Source: Caldicellulosiruptor changbaiensis (GTDB lineage: Bacteria; Bacillota; Thermoanaerobacteria; Caldicellulosiruptorales; Caldicellulosiruptoraceae). From it: a stretch of DNA of 64,000 bases. Below are positions 41,858 through 50,065 of the stretch, in pieces. The notes under the pieces were generated by a model that did no database searches, had not been told where the DNA came from, and saw nothing but the letters and a program-made list of their open reading frames with translations. Numbering within the stretch: the stretch's first letter is position 1; every line of letters begins with the position of its first letter. The translations under genes were made by a program, and so were the position numbers. The stretch lies in NCBI RefSeq assembly GCF_003999255.1, contig NZ_CP034791.1, positions 1,900,501-1,964,500 of the forward strand, read 5' to 3'.

Positions 41858-43107
41858 TATTTCCTAATAACTTGAACATTAGAACCTTTTGTCACCACAT
41901 TAACACGTGGTTTTTGTTTATCATCATTCAAAATATACACTTTTGTAATTTTGTCTGTTGCGTTATTAACAGTCATCGTTACAACATTCTTGTCATCTTT
42001 GAATTTTCGCGGAGTTGAAAATATCACGATTAGAATATAGTTACTACTATTTGGCACAAACTCCTCTCCATTTCCATCTTGAGGGAAGATACTCCCTTCT
42101 GTTCCCATTTTAAAATAATACTTATTATCTCTTTTTTCTAACCTAATATATGCATTCTCTATGTTTTTCTTGGCTCCAAAGATAGAACCCTTCCCTGTCT
42201 TTTCAAGGCTTATGTTTGTTGTAGGTGAATACAATGTAGAAATGGTCGCCACAAAATCAGCTTTGTTAAAATCAATATTTTGCTCAGTTTGTTGGGTTGA
42301 AGATTGCTGAGCATTATTGGATTTCTCTTTCGTTTGTGAATCAGTGGGGGTAACAGAAGTAATCTGTCCTTGCTGCTTTACAGTGGCATTATCTGTTCTT
42401 TCCATTTTTAATGCTGACTGAGCGGGATTTTCATTTTTTTTTATACTCTCTTCAGTGTAATTGAACTTTATCTTAGGCGCTGTGCCACCTTTAAAGATAT
42501 CACCCTTGCCTGTTGGCATTCTAAATTGTGGCCACTGTCTCGGCTGAGCTAAATTGTCTTCAAAACCATAAAACCTTATTTCAAAACTTGCGGCAATTTT
42601 GTCATTTGCATTGCTAAGAGTAATACCATCTAAGGAAAATAAAGGTGAAAAATCTTTTTGGAGATAGAGAAGTTTTTTAAAATTAGCATATGTTATCTGC
42701 CAATTTTGCTTTGAAGAATAATAGTATGCATTTACAATATTAATATTATTTATACTTGTATTTACCTTTTGCTTTTGTGAAAAAGTATAGTCAGATGTCT
42801 TAGCCCCTACCATCTCAGAAAGCCTTTTTAAGTCAAGCATACTAAACTTTTCGTCTTGATTAGGCGGAATCTTGTTACTCAAATCTGCGTATAATTCTTC
42901 TATCTCTTGCAACCTCTCTTTTGATAAATTATAACTTGCAATTCTTTGATTTATCTCATTTAGCCTATTTTCTAATGTTTGTTTCTCTGACTTTAATTGG
43001 CTGAGCTTTTCTGAATAAGGTTTGTAAAAAAAATTATAGAAAGCAACTGCAACAAGAAACATTACCAAAATCATCAGCAACTTTTTATCTCTATCTGTTA
43101 TTTGCAC
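41857..43107 (-). CDS. PilO-like pilus assembly protein with long C-terminal extension
   Basis: Single N-terminal membrane helix (~10-28, LLMILVMFLVAVAFYNFFY), then a coiled coil (~29-75), then a ferredoxin-like PilO core to ~200: the classic inner-membrane alignment protein that partners PilN and PilM. It is about twice the usual length. Residues ~205-285 are a low-complexity Lys/Gln/Thr/Ser linker, and ~286-416 form an extra beta-rich domain (NISLEKTGKGSIFG...IEN) of unknown type, possibly standing in for PilP. Follows pilN by 7 bases. Confidence 0.78.
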   Translation of the reverse strand: MQITDRDKKLLMILVMFLVAVAFYNFFYKPYSEKLSQLKSEKQTLENRLNEINQRIASYNLSKERLQEIEELYADLSNKIPPNQDEKFSMLDLKRLSEMVGAKTSDYTFSQKQKVNTSINNINIVNAYYYSSKQNWQITYANFKKLLYLQKDFSPLFSLDGITLSNANDKIAASFEIRFYGFEDNLAQPRQWPQFRMPTGKGDIFKGGTAPKIKFNYTEESIKKNENPAQSALKMERTDNATVKQQGQITSVTPTDSQTKEKSNNAQQSSTQQTEQNIDFNKADFVATISTLYSPTTNISLEKTGKGSIFGAKKNIENAYIRLEKRDNKYYFKMGTEGSIFPQDGNGEEFVPNSSNYILIVIFSTPRKFKDDKNVVTMTVNNATDKITKVYILNDDKQKPRVNVVTKGSNVQVIRK

Positions 43108-43114
43108 TTTTTAA

Positions 43115-43654
43115 TCACTTCCCCACTATATCAGCTGTTATTGTTGAAACTTTTGAGTTGTCATCACCTGTTACGCTGTTAAAGCTAACATTCTTAAAGT
43201 AATTGCTTGTCTGAAGATTATATACAAATTGCGTAACTGTCTCTAATTTGTCTGCTCTTACTGTACATGTAATCTTGTCCTGTGAAAGATTTAAACTTTC
43301 ATAACGAATATTTGAAGGTGTTAAATTCTCAAGTTTGTCTAAAATTTCTAAAAGTTTTACATGTGTTTTTGAAATATATTCCAACAATGCTTCCTTTTGA
43401 GTATATAGATTTTTCTTTTGAAAAAGCTTCTCAATTTGTGCCATCTGCTGTTGCTTTATATTGATTTCATTGTTCAGTCTTTTGATGTCGTTATTTGTGG
43501 TAATAATTTGTGTTGTGTATAATGAGATAATTAGAGCCAAAATACATAGCTCTAAAATTAAAATGAGTGAATATATTCTTATTGTTGCATCTTTCTTTCT
43601 AGTAACTCTTTCATATGCTAAAAGTAGATTGATGTCTTTTAAATTCTTAGCCAT
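43115..43654 (-). CDS. pilN: PilN-like pilus assembly protein
   Basis: ATG 43654 (MAKNLKDINLLLAYERV) is used because GAGGTGG lies nine bases upstream. The cytoplasmic N-terminal KDINLL motif is the PilN signature that docks on PilM. It is followed by one membrane helix (~27-47), a coiled coil (~50-85) and a small PilN fold with CTVRADKLETVTQFVYNLQ. Part of the PilMNO inner-membrane complex that links the assembly motor to the pilus. Confidence 0.85.
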   Translation of the reverse strand: MAKNLKDINLLLAYERVTRKKDATIRIYSLILILELCILALIISLYTTQIITTNNDIKRLNNEINIKQQQMAQIEKLFQKKNLYTQKEALLEYISKTHVKLLEILDKLENLTPSNIRYESLNLSQDKITCTVRADKLETVTQFVYNLQTSNYFKNVSFNSVTGDDNSKVSTITADIVGK

Positions 43655-43684
43655 TTTACAATACCACCTCAAAATCTTAAAAAG

Positions 43685-44650
43685 CTATATAAGACCGCTC
43701 ATAACTGTAGAATAATTGCAAATTTCATTTTTGGTCATTACAATCTTTTTATCAATGGATTGCAGTTCTGTTAATAAAACCATCTCACTATTTATTTTTG
43801 TTCTTAATATATCGCTGATATCTATATGTTGACAAACCTCACCCATTAGGTATACCTTTGACAATTTCGGGCTTTCTGGATCTTTGCTTCTATAAAATTC
43901 ATAAAACTTTGATACATTTTCAGCTATTTCATTAATGGTATATGTATAGATATACTCCAAAAATGCTTCTGACTCCTCTTCTTCATTAAACATTCTTTCT
44001 AAATCGTAATTAGGAAAAGTTTTTGAAAGGATAATATCTCCTTCATTCACTATTACAGTTGTAATATACGACCTCATAATATTTACTATCATCACCAGCT
44101 CTTTTTCTTTTTCTTTCCTAAATCTCCTTTCTATGTTTACAAGCTTAGTGATAGCATTTGGTTCAATATCGATCTTTTTTAACTTCAATCCCAATTTCCT
44201 TGAAATATTGATAATATCTTCTATCAATGTTTTTGGCAAAGCTACTAACAATATCTTCTGTTTTTTGACCTTACCCTCATTGAAAACCTTTAGTTGTTTA
44301 TAATCAATGATATAGTTTTCAATATTAGTTGGAAAATACTGTCTTGCTTCAAATGTTATAAGATTATAAGTCTTTTCCTCATTCAGATAAGGTATAACCA
44401 TTTCTCTTATAATCATATTTGAAATACCCGTTAAAACCACAATTACATTGTTTTTAGGAAAATTGTTTTTCAAAAAAATATTACCTACCGTTTCGTAAAA
44501 AAGATTAGGCTCTAATTTCAAATCGTTTATTATAATATCGTCTTTCGACTGTTCTTCTGCAAATCTATTTACATGTAACGCGTTTGTAAAAGATCCTTCA
44601 GCAACTTTTACGTAATTTTTACCAACTTCAAGTGCCACCCTTATACTCAT
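43685..44650 (-). CDS. pilM: PilM-like actin-fold pilus assembly ATPase
   Basis: 321-residue cytoplasmic protein of the FtsA/PilM superfamily. VALEVGKNYVKVAEGS at the N-terminus is the phosphate-1-like strand. EMVIPYLNEEKTYNLITFEARQYFP is the PilM segment around the 'ELP...' region, and KVYLMGEVCQHIDISD is the adenosine-like motif. It binds the PilN N-terminus in characterised systems. Shorter and more divergent than Pseudomonas PilM (~350 residues). Sits directly before pilN in the operon. Confidence 0.8.
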   Translation of the reverse strand: MSIRVALEVGKNYVKVAEGSFTNALHVNRFAEEQSKDDIIINDLKLEPNLFYETVGNIFLKNNFPKNNVIVVLTGISNMIIREMVIPYLNEEKTYNLITFEARQYFPTNIENYIIDYKQLKVFNEGKVKKQKILLVALPKTLIEDIINISRKLGLKLKKIDIEPNAITKLVNIERRFRKEKEKELVMIVNIMRSYITTVIVNEGDIILSKTFPNYDLERMFNEEEESEAFLEYIYTYTINEIAENVSKFYEFYRSKDPESPKLSKVYLMGEVCQHIDISDILRTKINSEMVLLTELQSIDKKIVMTKNEICNYSTVMSGLI

Positions 44651-44680
44651 CTTTTCAAAAACCTCTCAATGAAGTATTTT

Positions 44681-45163
44681 TTAATCATATCGTCTATTAT
44701 AAACTATTTTGTATGTTCTTGTCTGACCACGAACTCCTAAATCCACTTCATATTCAATTATCAATTGAGGAAAATTATCAAGAACATTAAATCTTAAAAC
44801 TTTACCTTCTAAGTACAACACTGCTCCACTACTCCCTTTTTCTATTCTTATAGACTTTGACATATGTTCATAATCAATTTTTACCAAAACGCCACTACTT
44901 GAAGCATCTTCATATACAATCATATCTACTCTCTTGAAAGAAGGATAATAAACAATGCTTGACTGGTCAGCCATCTGAAGCCACTGCTTGATACTATCTT
45001 CAAGCCTTTTTGCCTGTGACTCAATACTTGCAATCTTTGCCTCTTCCTGTGCCACCTTGAAATTGTTTATAAAAAAGCTGTAAAGTGCAGCTACAACTAT
45101 CCCCACAATTGCAACTACAATTACCATTTCAATTAAAGTAAAACCTCTTTGTCCTCTTCTCAT
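44681..45163 (-). CDS. Type IV pseudopilin (prepilin-type N-terminus)
   Basis: 160 residues. Leader RRGQRG followed by FTLIEMVIVVAIVGIVVAAL: cleavage after Gly, Phe+1, Glu+5. The C-terminal part (~40-160) has no Cys and looks like a small GspH/FimT-type beta domain. Its start overlaps the preceding pseudopilin gene by four bases (translational coupling). Confidence 0.88.
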   Translation of the reverse strand: MRRGQRGFTLIEMVIVVAIVGIVVAALYSFFINNFKVAQEEAKIASIESQAKRLEDSIKQWLQMADQSSIVYYPSFKRVDMIVYEDASSSGVLVKIDYEHMSKSIRIEKGSSGAVLYLEGKVLRFNVLDNFPQLIIEYEVDLGVRGQTRTYKIVYNRRYD

Positions 45164-45768
45164 TTGACTTCGACACTCCCCGGTGGCACAGTGTTAAGAT
45201 AAACTGTTTTTTTGTAGCCTCCGCCTGATTTTGGTACAACCTCTATCCCGTTTCTTACCGAAAAATCTTCAACGTTATTCCTTGCAGCTACTCTATCTGT
45301 AAACCTCAATATTTTGCCGTCCGGTTTAAATGTTATATAAGTTGCAACATTACCAGCACTGTCCATTAAAATAGAAGAACCCGAAGCATTCTGAAGTTTT
45401 ACTGTTTTAGAAACTATCTCTTTGATAACAGTTTCAGTTGCTGGACTCGCAGAAGCATCAAATTTTATAAGCTGAATTTTTAAATTTCTCTCACCTGATA
45501 TCGGATCAGGAATTTTATAGTTGTCAATTCTTATGTAGTATTTTGACATATGCCCACCTGCTGAAGAGTTATATGTGTCATATTCCATTTCAGAGTCAAT
45601 CTTTTCATAAAGTTCTCTTATCATTGCTGCAAACTGGTTTGCTATGCTATCAACATCTGCTCTTTTCTTCATTGCTATATAATTTGGAACTGCAATTGAT
45701 AAAAGTATTGCCAAAATGGCAATAACAATAGCCAATTCTTGCAGGGTAAACCCCTTGAGCTTTTTCAT
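45160..45768 (-). CDS. Type IV pseudopilin, GspG/PilE-like
   Basis: 202 residues. Short leader MKKLKG, then FTLQELAIVIAILAILLSIAVPNYIAMKKRADVDS: note Gln-Glu in place of Ile-Glu, with the Glu at +5 kept. A C-terminal beta region ends with a Gly/Lys-rich segment. Probably a minor pilin. Co-transcribed with the neighbouring pseudopilin by a four-base overlap. Confidence 0.87.
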   Translation of the reverse strand: MKKLKGFTLQELAIVIAILAILLSIAVPNYIAMKKRADVDSIANQFAAMIRELYEKIDSEMEYDTYNSSAGGHMSKYYIRIDNYKIPDPISGERNLKIQLIKFDASASPATETVIKEIVSKTVKLQNASGSSILMDSAGNVATYITFKPDGKILRFTDRVAARNNVEDFSVRNGIEVVPKSGGGYKKTVYLNTVPPGSVEVK

Positions 45769-45782
45769 ATTATCCCTCTTTT

Positions 45783-46049
45783 TTAGTTATGTTTAGGATT
45801 GTTTTTAACAACAAAAGCAGCCGCTGTAATTGCAACTACAATGTCTACATAAAACTGGTCTTCAAGCTCTGATAATTTTTCAAAAAGCTCGCCTTCTTTA
45901 GTCACAAAATATCTTGCGGGCAATCTATTCAGTGCAAGTGCCATGATGTCAAGTTTACATTTTTGACATTTGCAAACATCTATATTTTCAATTACTCTAT
46001 CAAGCATGTTTGCAACAGCTTCTTCCATGTAGTTTTTTATAGCGTACAT
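45783..46049 (-). CDS. ComFB-family late competence protein
   Basis: 88 residues matching the ComFB family: NYMEEAVANMLDRVI followed by a Cys cluster (VCKCQKCKLDIMALALNRLPARYFVT) and a C-terminal helix. Cytoplasmic; biochemical function unclear, although ComFB-like proteins are linked to competence and, in cyanobacteria, to nucleotide second messengers. Its place inside the pilus operon between pilD and the pseudopilins suggests a regulatory role in pilus-based motility or DNA uptake. Confidence 0.85.
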   Translation of the reverse strand: MYAIKNYMEEAVANMLDRVIENIDVCKCQKCKLDIMALALNRLPARYFVTKEGELFEKLSELEDQFYVDIVVAITAAAFVVKNNPKHN

Positions 46050-46088
46050 TTCAAGTTTATGCCTCCCCTATCAAGTGTGAAAACAATA

Positions 46089-46871
46089 TCACCTTATAAA
46101 ATGAGTCAAATAGATTTTCAAAATGTAATCACCATATAAAATTGCTACAAAAAGCGCAATTGAGATAAAAGGACCAAAAGGAATCTCTCTTTTGAGCTTT
46201 TTCTCACCTTTTAGCAATATAAAAATGGAAAATATTGCACCTATTATAAATGCTAAAAAATTTGCAAGTATAGCCTCACCTATGCTAAAACCAGCACCAC
46301 CTGCAGCAATTAAAAGAACATCACCAAACCCCATTGCACTTCCTTTTGAGAATATGTATATTGCTAATATCAAAAGCATTGATAAAATAGAACCTAAAAA
46401 GATGCTAAATACACTTTTTAAACTAAAGCCTTTTTCAAAGAATACTTGAATGATGCGAAGAGCAAATAGTAATAATATACTCTTTATGGAAATTTCCATT
46501 GTGTCAATATCAACAGCTGATATATAAATCAAAATGCAGCCTATCAAAAATGCTAATACCATATTGATTGTCAGTCCATATCTATATAAACAAACTATCC
46601 CCACAACCCCCGTTAAGGCTTCAACAATTGGGTATTTTACTGAAATCTTTTCTTTGCAAAATCTACATCTTCCTCTTAAGATAATATAGCTTACAATTGG
46701 TATCAAATCATACGGCTTTATTCTATTTTTACATTTAGGGCAGTGGCTCGGGGGGAAGACAATCGACTCCCCCCGAGGAATTCTGTATATACAGACATTT
46801 AGGAAGCTGCCAAGGATGAGGGAAAATGACATAATTAAAAAAAAGATATTATTTGTAAGGATTATTGGCAT
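46089..46871 (-). CDS. pilD: Prepilin peptidase/methyltransferase PilD
   Basis: Polytopic aspartyl protease that removes the leader of the pilins in this operon and methylates the new N-terminus. Two Cys pairs (CPKCKNRI and CRFCKEKI) form the zinc-binding cytoplasmic loop of the methyltransferase part. Catalytic Asp residues are in ISAVDIDTMEI and MGFGDVLLIA. About seven to eight membrane helices. The start is uncertain: ATG 46871 overlaps the pilin end by 23 bases, ATG 46832 would give a shorter leader, and neither has a clear RBS. An ATG further upstream at 46949 lies within the pilin gene and is unlikely. Confidence 0.9.
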   Translation of the reverse strand: MPIILTNNIFFLIMSFSLILGSFLNVCIYRIPRGESIVFPPSHCPKCKNRIKPYDLIPIVSYIILRGRCRFCKEKISVKYPIVEALTGVVGIVCLYRYGLTINMVLAFLIGCILIYISAVDIDTMEISIKSILLLFALRIIQVFFEKGFSLKSVFSIFLGSILSMLLILAIYIFSKGSAMGFGDVLLIAAGGAGFSIGEAILANFLAFIIGAIFSIFILLKGEKKLKREIPFGPFISIALFVAILYGDYILKIYLTHFIR

Positions 46872-47280
46872 TATTATCTGGATAAGGGTAAATTTGATAT
46901 ACACTGGTATCACTTGGCCCTGCTCCAACATAAACAGTATCTCCCACACTATCTGTCATGTAATAAAAATGCCAAGAATTATTATATCGAACAGCTGGAA
47001 CCCCACCTGTTAAATAAGTATTGACCCACGGTTCAGTATCAACTTGATTCCAAGTTGTTTGAGTCACAGTATTTCCATCACCAACATATTGTTGTATTGC
47101 AGTTGCTATTGATTTTGCGTTTGCTTTATCTGCGTTTATTTTTGCTTTATTAATCTGCTTCAAAACCTGCGGCACAGCAATTGCAATCAATACCGCAATA
47201 ATTGCCAAAACAACAACCATTTCAATCAATGTAAAACCTTTATTCTTCTTATTTATTTGCTTTACAAGCCAAGCCATCAT
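46849..47280 (-). CDS. Type IV pilin (major pilin candidate)
   Basis: 143 residues. Leader MMAWLVKQINKKNKG, then FTLIEMVVVLAIIAVLIAIAVP and the helical spine QVLKQINKAKINADKANAKSIATAIQQYV. The C-terminal half is aromatic-rich and Tyr/Asn-rich (WHFYYMTD, YQIYPYPDNNANNPYK) with no Cys pair. RBS AGGAGGGTG precedes ATG. Short length and position just before pilD make it the best major pilin candidate of the two adjacent pilins. Confidence 0.88.
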   Translation of the reverse strand: MMAWLVKQINKKNKGFTLIEMVVVLAIIAVLIAIAVPQVLKQINKAKINADKANAKSIATAIQQYVGDGNTVTQTTWNQVDTEPWVNTYLTGGVPAVRYNNSWHFYYMTDSVGDTVYVGAGPSDTSVYQIYPYPDNNANNPYK

Positions 47281-47303
47281 GTTAAAATCACCCTCCTAAT
47301 TTT

Positions 47304-47726
47304 TTATTTATAACTTTCATCAAACTCAGGAAAAAGTTCCCACTTATTTGAATCATCGCCCGCGTAAATCTTTAAAACTGATGACTCATACTTGTAGTAA
47401 AAATAGTAATTCTTATTTAACCTTGGCCTTGGCAGGCTTCCTGTGATATATTTACTTAATCTAAACCCGCTTGCGCCACCAATTTGGTCTGAGTCAATTC
47501 TGTAGAAATTAGCATCTGGAATAATTTCACTTAAGCTCTTTCCACTCTCTTCCTGCCACATCAAAAACGCATATGCAATGTGGCGAGCTGTTTGGCTGTC
47601 TGCTCTTTTTTGAGCATTCTGGATTGCCCTTAAAACCTGTGGTGTTGCAATTGCTACAATCACACCAATTATTGCAATCACAACAACAAGTTCAATCAAG
47701 GTAAAACCATTAACCTTTCTTTTCAT
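47304..47726 (-). CDS. Type IV pilin, second copy
   Basis: About 140 residues from ATG 47726 (MKRKVNGFTLIELVVV), chosen for its RBS AAGGGCGGTGG and short leader; a longer in-frame start at 47795 would overlap pilC. Methylation motif NGFTLIELVVVIAIIGVIVA, helical spine with ARHIAYAFLMWQEE, aromatic C-terminal region (NKNYYFYYKY). It is a paralogue of the following pilin with the same leader and spine but a different outer face. Confidence 0.87.
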   Translation of the reverse strand: MKRKVNGFTLIELVVVIAIIGVIVAIATPQVLRAIQNAQKRADSQTARHIAYAFLMWQEESGKSLSEIIPDANFYRIDSDQIGGASGFRLSKYITGSLPRPRLNKNYYFYYKYESSVLKIYAGDDSNKWELFPEFDESYK

Positions 47727-47742
47727 AAGCCACCGCCCTTTT

Positions 47743-48954
47743 TTATGAACCGATGCTGCCATAAAGCTTGAACATCGGCATGATAATTGACGCAAGTAAA
47801 AATCCTACCATAACAGCTAAACATACAATCATCACAGGCTCAAACAATGCCGTCAGTCTTGTTATTTGATTTTCAACCTCGTTTTCGTAATAGTCTGCTG
47901 CTTTTTCAAGCATGTACTCAAGCCTTCCTGTCTCTTCACCAGTTTTTAACATTATATTCACAAGCTGTGGAAAAATCCCAATATCCTCAATCGGATAAGA
48001 AAGCCCCTCACCACCTTTCACCCTCTCAATAACCTTCTCAAACTCCTGTTCAATGTAGGTATTTGCCATGACATTTTTAGTTGTATCCAAAGCCGTTATC
48101 AAGGGAACACCAGCATTTAAAAGTGTTGCCAGCGTCCTTGTAAAACGGCTGGTTACCTGACCTAAAACAACTCTTCCAATTACAGGTATTTTGATTTTAA
48201 TTTTACCTATTAAAATCCCACCACTTTTTGTACCTTTGAAAATTTTGTACCCTAATATGAGCGCTATTATGAAGAAAAGTAAGTAAAGCCCATTTTTCTG
48301 CATAAATTTGCTCGAGTTTATGACAAACTTTGTTGTTGCGGGAAGTTCAACGTTCAACTCGTCAAATAGCCCAACAAAAGTGGGAATAACAAATGTCAAG
48401 AGAATTATCAAAACAATCACAGCAACACCAATAACAATTGCAGGATAGATAAGTGCATTTACTATCTTTTGTCGAAGTTTTAACTCTTTTTCAAAATGAG
48501 TAGCCATCTTGTCCATTGATTTATCAATGGAACCTGCAACCTCACCTGCTTCAACCATGTTGATTAATATTGGTGGAAAAAACCTTGGATGCTCTCTCAT
48601 AGCAGTGGAAAGCAATGTTCCTCTTTCTACCTTCTCATACAAATCGTCTATTACCTTGCCAAAAGGTCTTCCTCTGTACTGATTTCTGAGCACATCAAGA
48701 CAACTCAAAATCGAAATACCTGCAGCAAGCATTGTTGCAAACTGTCTACAAAAAACTGATAAGTCCTTTATGGTGGCTTTTTGTCCAAATGGTAGTTTTA
48801 TTTCTTTGTGCAAAGCACTTTTTTCTTTTATTTCAACTATGTAAATATTTCTTGCTCTTAAGTTTTCAAGAGCACTATTTACATCTTCTGCAATTACCGT
48901 TCCTTGGATAAACTTACCTGAGGCATCTAACGCTCGGTAGATATACTCCGCCAT
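47743..48954 (-). CDS. pilC: PilC/GspF inner-membrane platform protein
   Basis: 403 residues with duplicated GspF domains (~70-195 and ~270-395) and three or four membrane segments. Motifs FCRQFATMLAAGISILSCLDVL and the second copy FTRTLATLLNAGVPLITALDTT show the internal repeat. Connects the PilB/PilT motors to the growing pilus. Directly follows pilT (18 bases). Confidence 0.94.
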   Translation of the reverse strand: MAEYIYRALDASGKFIQGTVIAEDVNSALENLRARNIYIVEIKEKSALHKEIKLPFGQKATIKDLSVFCRQFATMLAAGISILSCLDVLRNQYRGRPFGKVIDDLYEKVERGTLLSTAMREHPRFFPPILINMVEAGEVAGSIDKSMDKMATHFEKELKLRQKIVNALIYPAIVIGVAVIVLIILLTFVIPTFVGLFDELNVELPATTKFVINSSKFMQKNGLYLLFFIIALILGYKIFKGTKSGGILIGKIKIKIPVIGRVVLGQVTSRFTRTLATLLNAGVPLITALDTTKNVMANTYIEQEFEKVIERVKGGEGLSYPIEDIGIFPQLVNIMLKTGEETGRLEYMLEKAADYYENEVENQITRLTALFEPVMIVCLAVMVGFLLASIIMPMFKLYGSIGS

Positions 48955-48972
48955 CTTAAAAACTCAACCCCT

Positions 48973-50028
48973 TTAGAACATCAAAAGCTTATTTACAAGT
49001 TCATAGTCAGAAGCATACATAATTGCATCCTCGCGAGTAATTAAACCTCGCTTATACAAATCTACAAGAGATTGTTCCATAGTTATCATTCCGTTTTTGG
49101 TGTGTGTTTGAATAACAGACTGAATCTGATAGGTCTTTGCCTCACGAATTAAATTTCGTATTGCAGGGTTTGCTATCATTACTTCAACAGCCACAACCCT
49201 GCCCCTGCCGTCTCTTCTTGTCAAAAGCTGCTGAGACACAACTGCTTGAAGGACAGTTGACAACTGCACTCTTACTTGTTGTTGCTGATATGGAGGAAAA
49301 ACATCAATTATTCTATCGATTGTTTTGGCAGCACCAACTGTGTGGAGCGTCGAAAACACCAAATGACCTGTTTCTGCTGCTGTTAAAGCAATAGAGATAG
49401 TCTCTAAATCTCTCATCTCACCTACAAGAATAACATCAGGGTCTTCACGAAGTGCTGCCCTCAGTGCTGCCGCAAAACTCTGTGTGTCATTTCCAATTTC
49501 TCTCTGGTTTACAATACTTTTTTTGTGCCTGTGTAAATATTCTATTGGATCTTCAAGTGTTATTATATGAAGATTTCTTTCTGTGTTTATGATATCAATT
49601 AGTGAAGCTAAGGTTGTAGACTTACCAGAACCTGTTGGACCAGTTACCAAAACAAGCCCTTTGTTTAGTTTTGTGAAGTCTTTCAAAACAGCCGGAAGTC
49701 CAAGTGTTTCGAATTTTGGAATGTCTTGTGATATGACTCTGAATGCAATAGCATATGAGCCGCGTTGTTTAAAAGCATTTACCCTAAACCTACTAAGACC
49801 TCTTATACTATATGAAAAATCAACTTCACCAACCTCTTGCAAACGTTTGTACTGATATTCATTAGTAATTTCTCTTACAAATCTCTCAGTAACCTCAGGT
49901 GTTAAGCTAAGATCGCTCATTCGGGTTAAAACACCATGCACGCGCATGATAGGTGGTGAACCTGCTGTGATATGTATATCAGATGCGCCTTTTAAAAATG
50001 CTTCTTTTAAAATCTCGTTAATATCCAT
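48973..50028 (-). CDS. pilT: PilT retraction ATPase
   Basis: 351 residues from ATG 50028 (MDINEILKEAFLKGASDIH), picked for its RBS GAGGGGGGAG and the usual PilT N-terminus. Walker A GPTGSGKST, Asp box EDPIEYLH, Walker B VILVGEMRD, and the AIRNLIREAKTYQIQSV C-terminal element found in retraction ATPases. Hexameric cytoplasmic motor that depolymerises pili, so this locus should support twitching or retractable adhesion, not just fixed fibres. Confidence 0.95.
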   Translation of the reverse strand: MDINEILKEAFLKGASDIHITAGSPPIMRVHGVLTRMSDLSLTPEVTERFVREITNEYQYKRLQEVGEVDFSYSIRGLSRFRVNAFKQRGSYAIAFRVISQDIPKFETLGLPAVLKDFTKLNKGLVLVTGPTGSGKSTTLASLIDIINTERNLHIITLEDPIEYLHRHKKSIVNQREIGNDTQSFAAALRAALREDPDVILVGEMRDLETISIALTAAETGHLVFSTLHTVGAAKTIDRIIDVFPPYQQQQVRVQLSTVLQAVVSQQLLTRRDGRGRVVAVEVMIANPAIRNLIREAKTYQIQSVIQTHTKNGMITMEQSLVDLYKRGLITREDAIMYASDYELVNKLLMF

Positions 50029-50065
50029 TTTCTCCCCCCTCTTTTTCCTCTCTAACCCCTCGTAA

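Noticed and set aside
46872-46949. Longer PilD start at 46949
   Set aside because: It lies inside the pilin coding sequence, has no RBS, and adds residues not typical of PilD.
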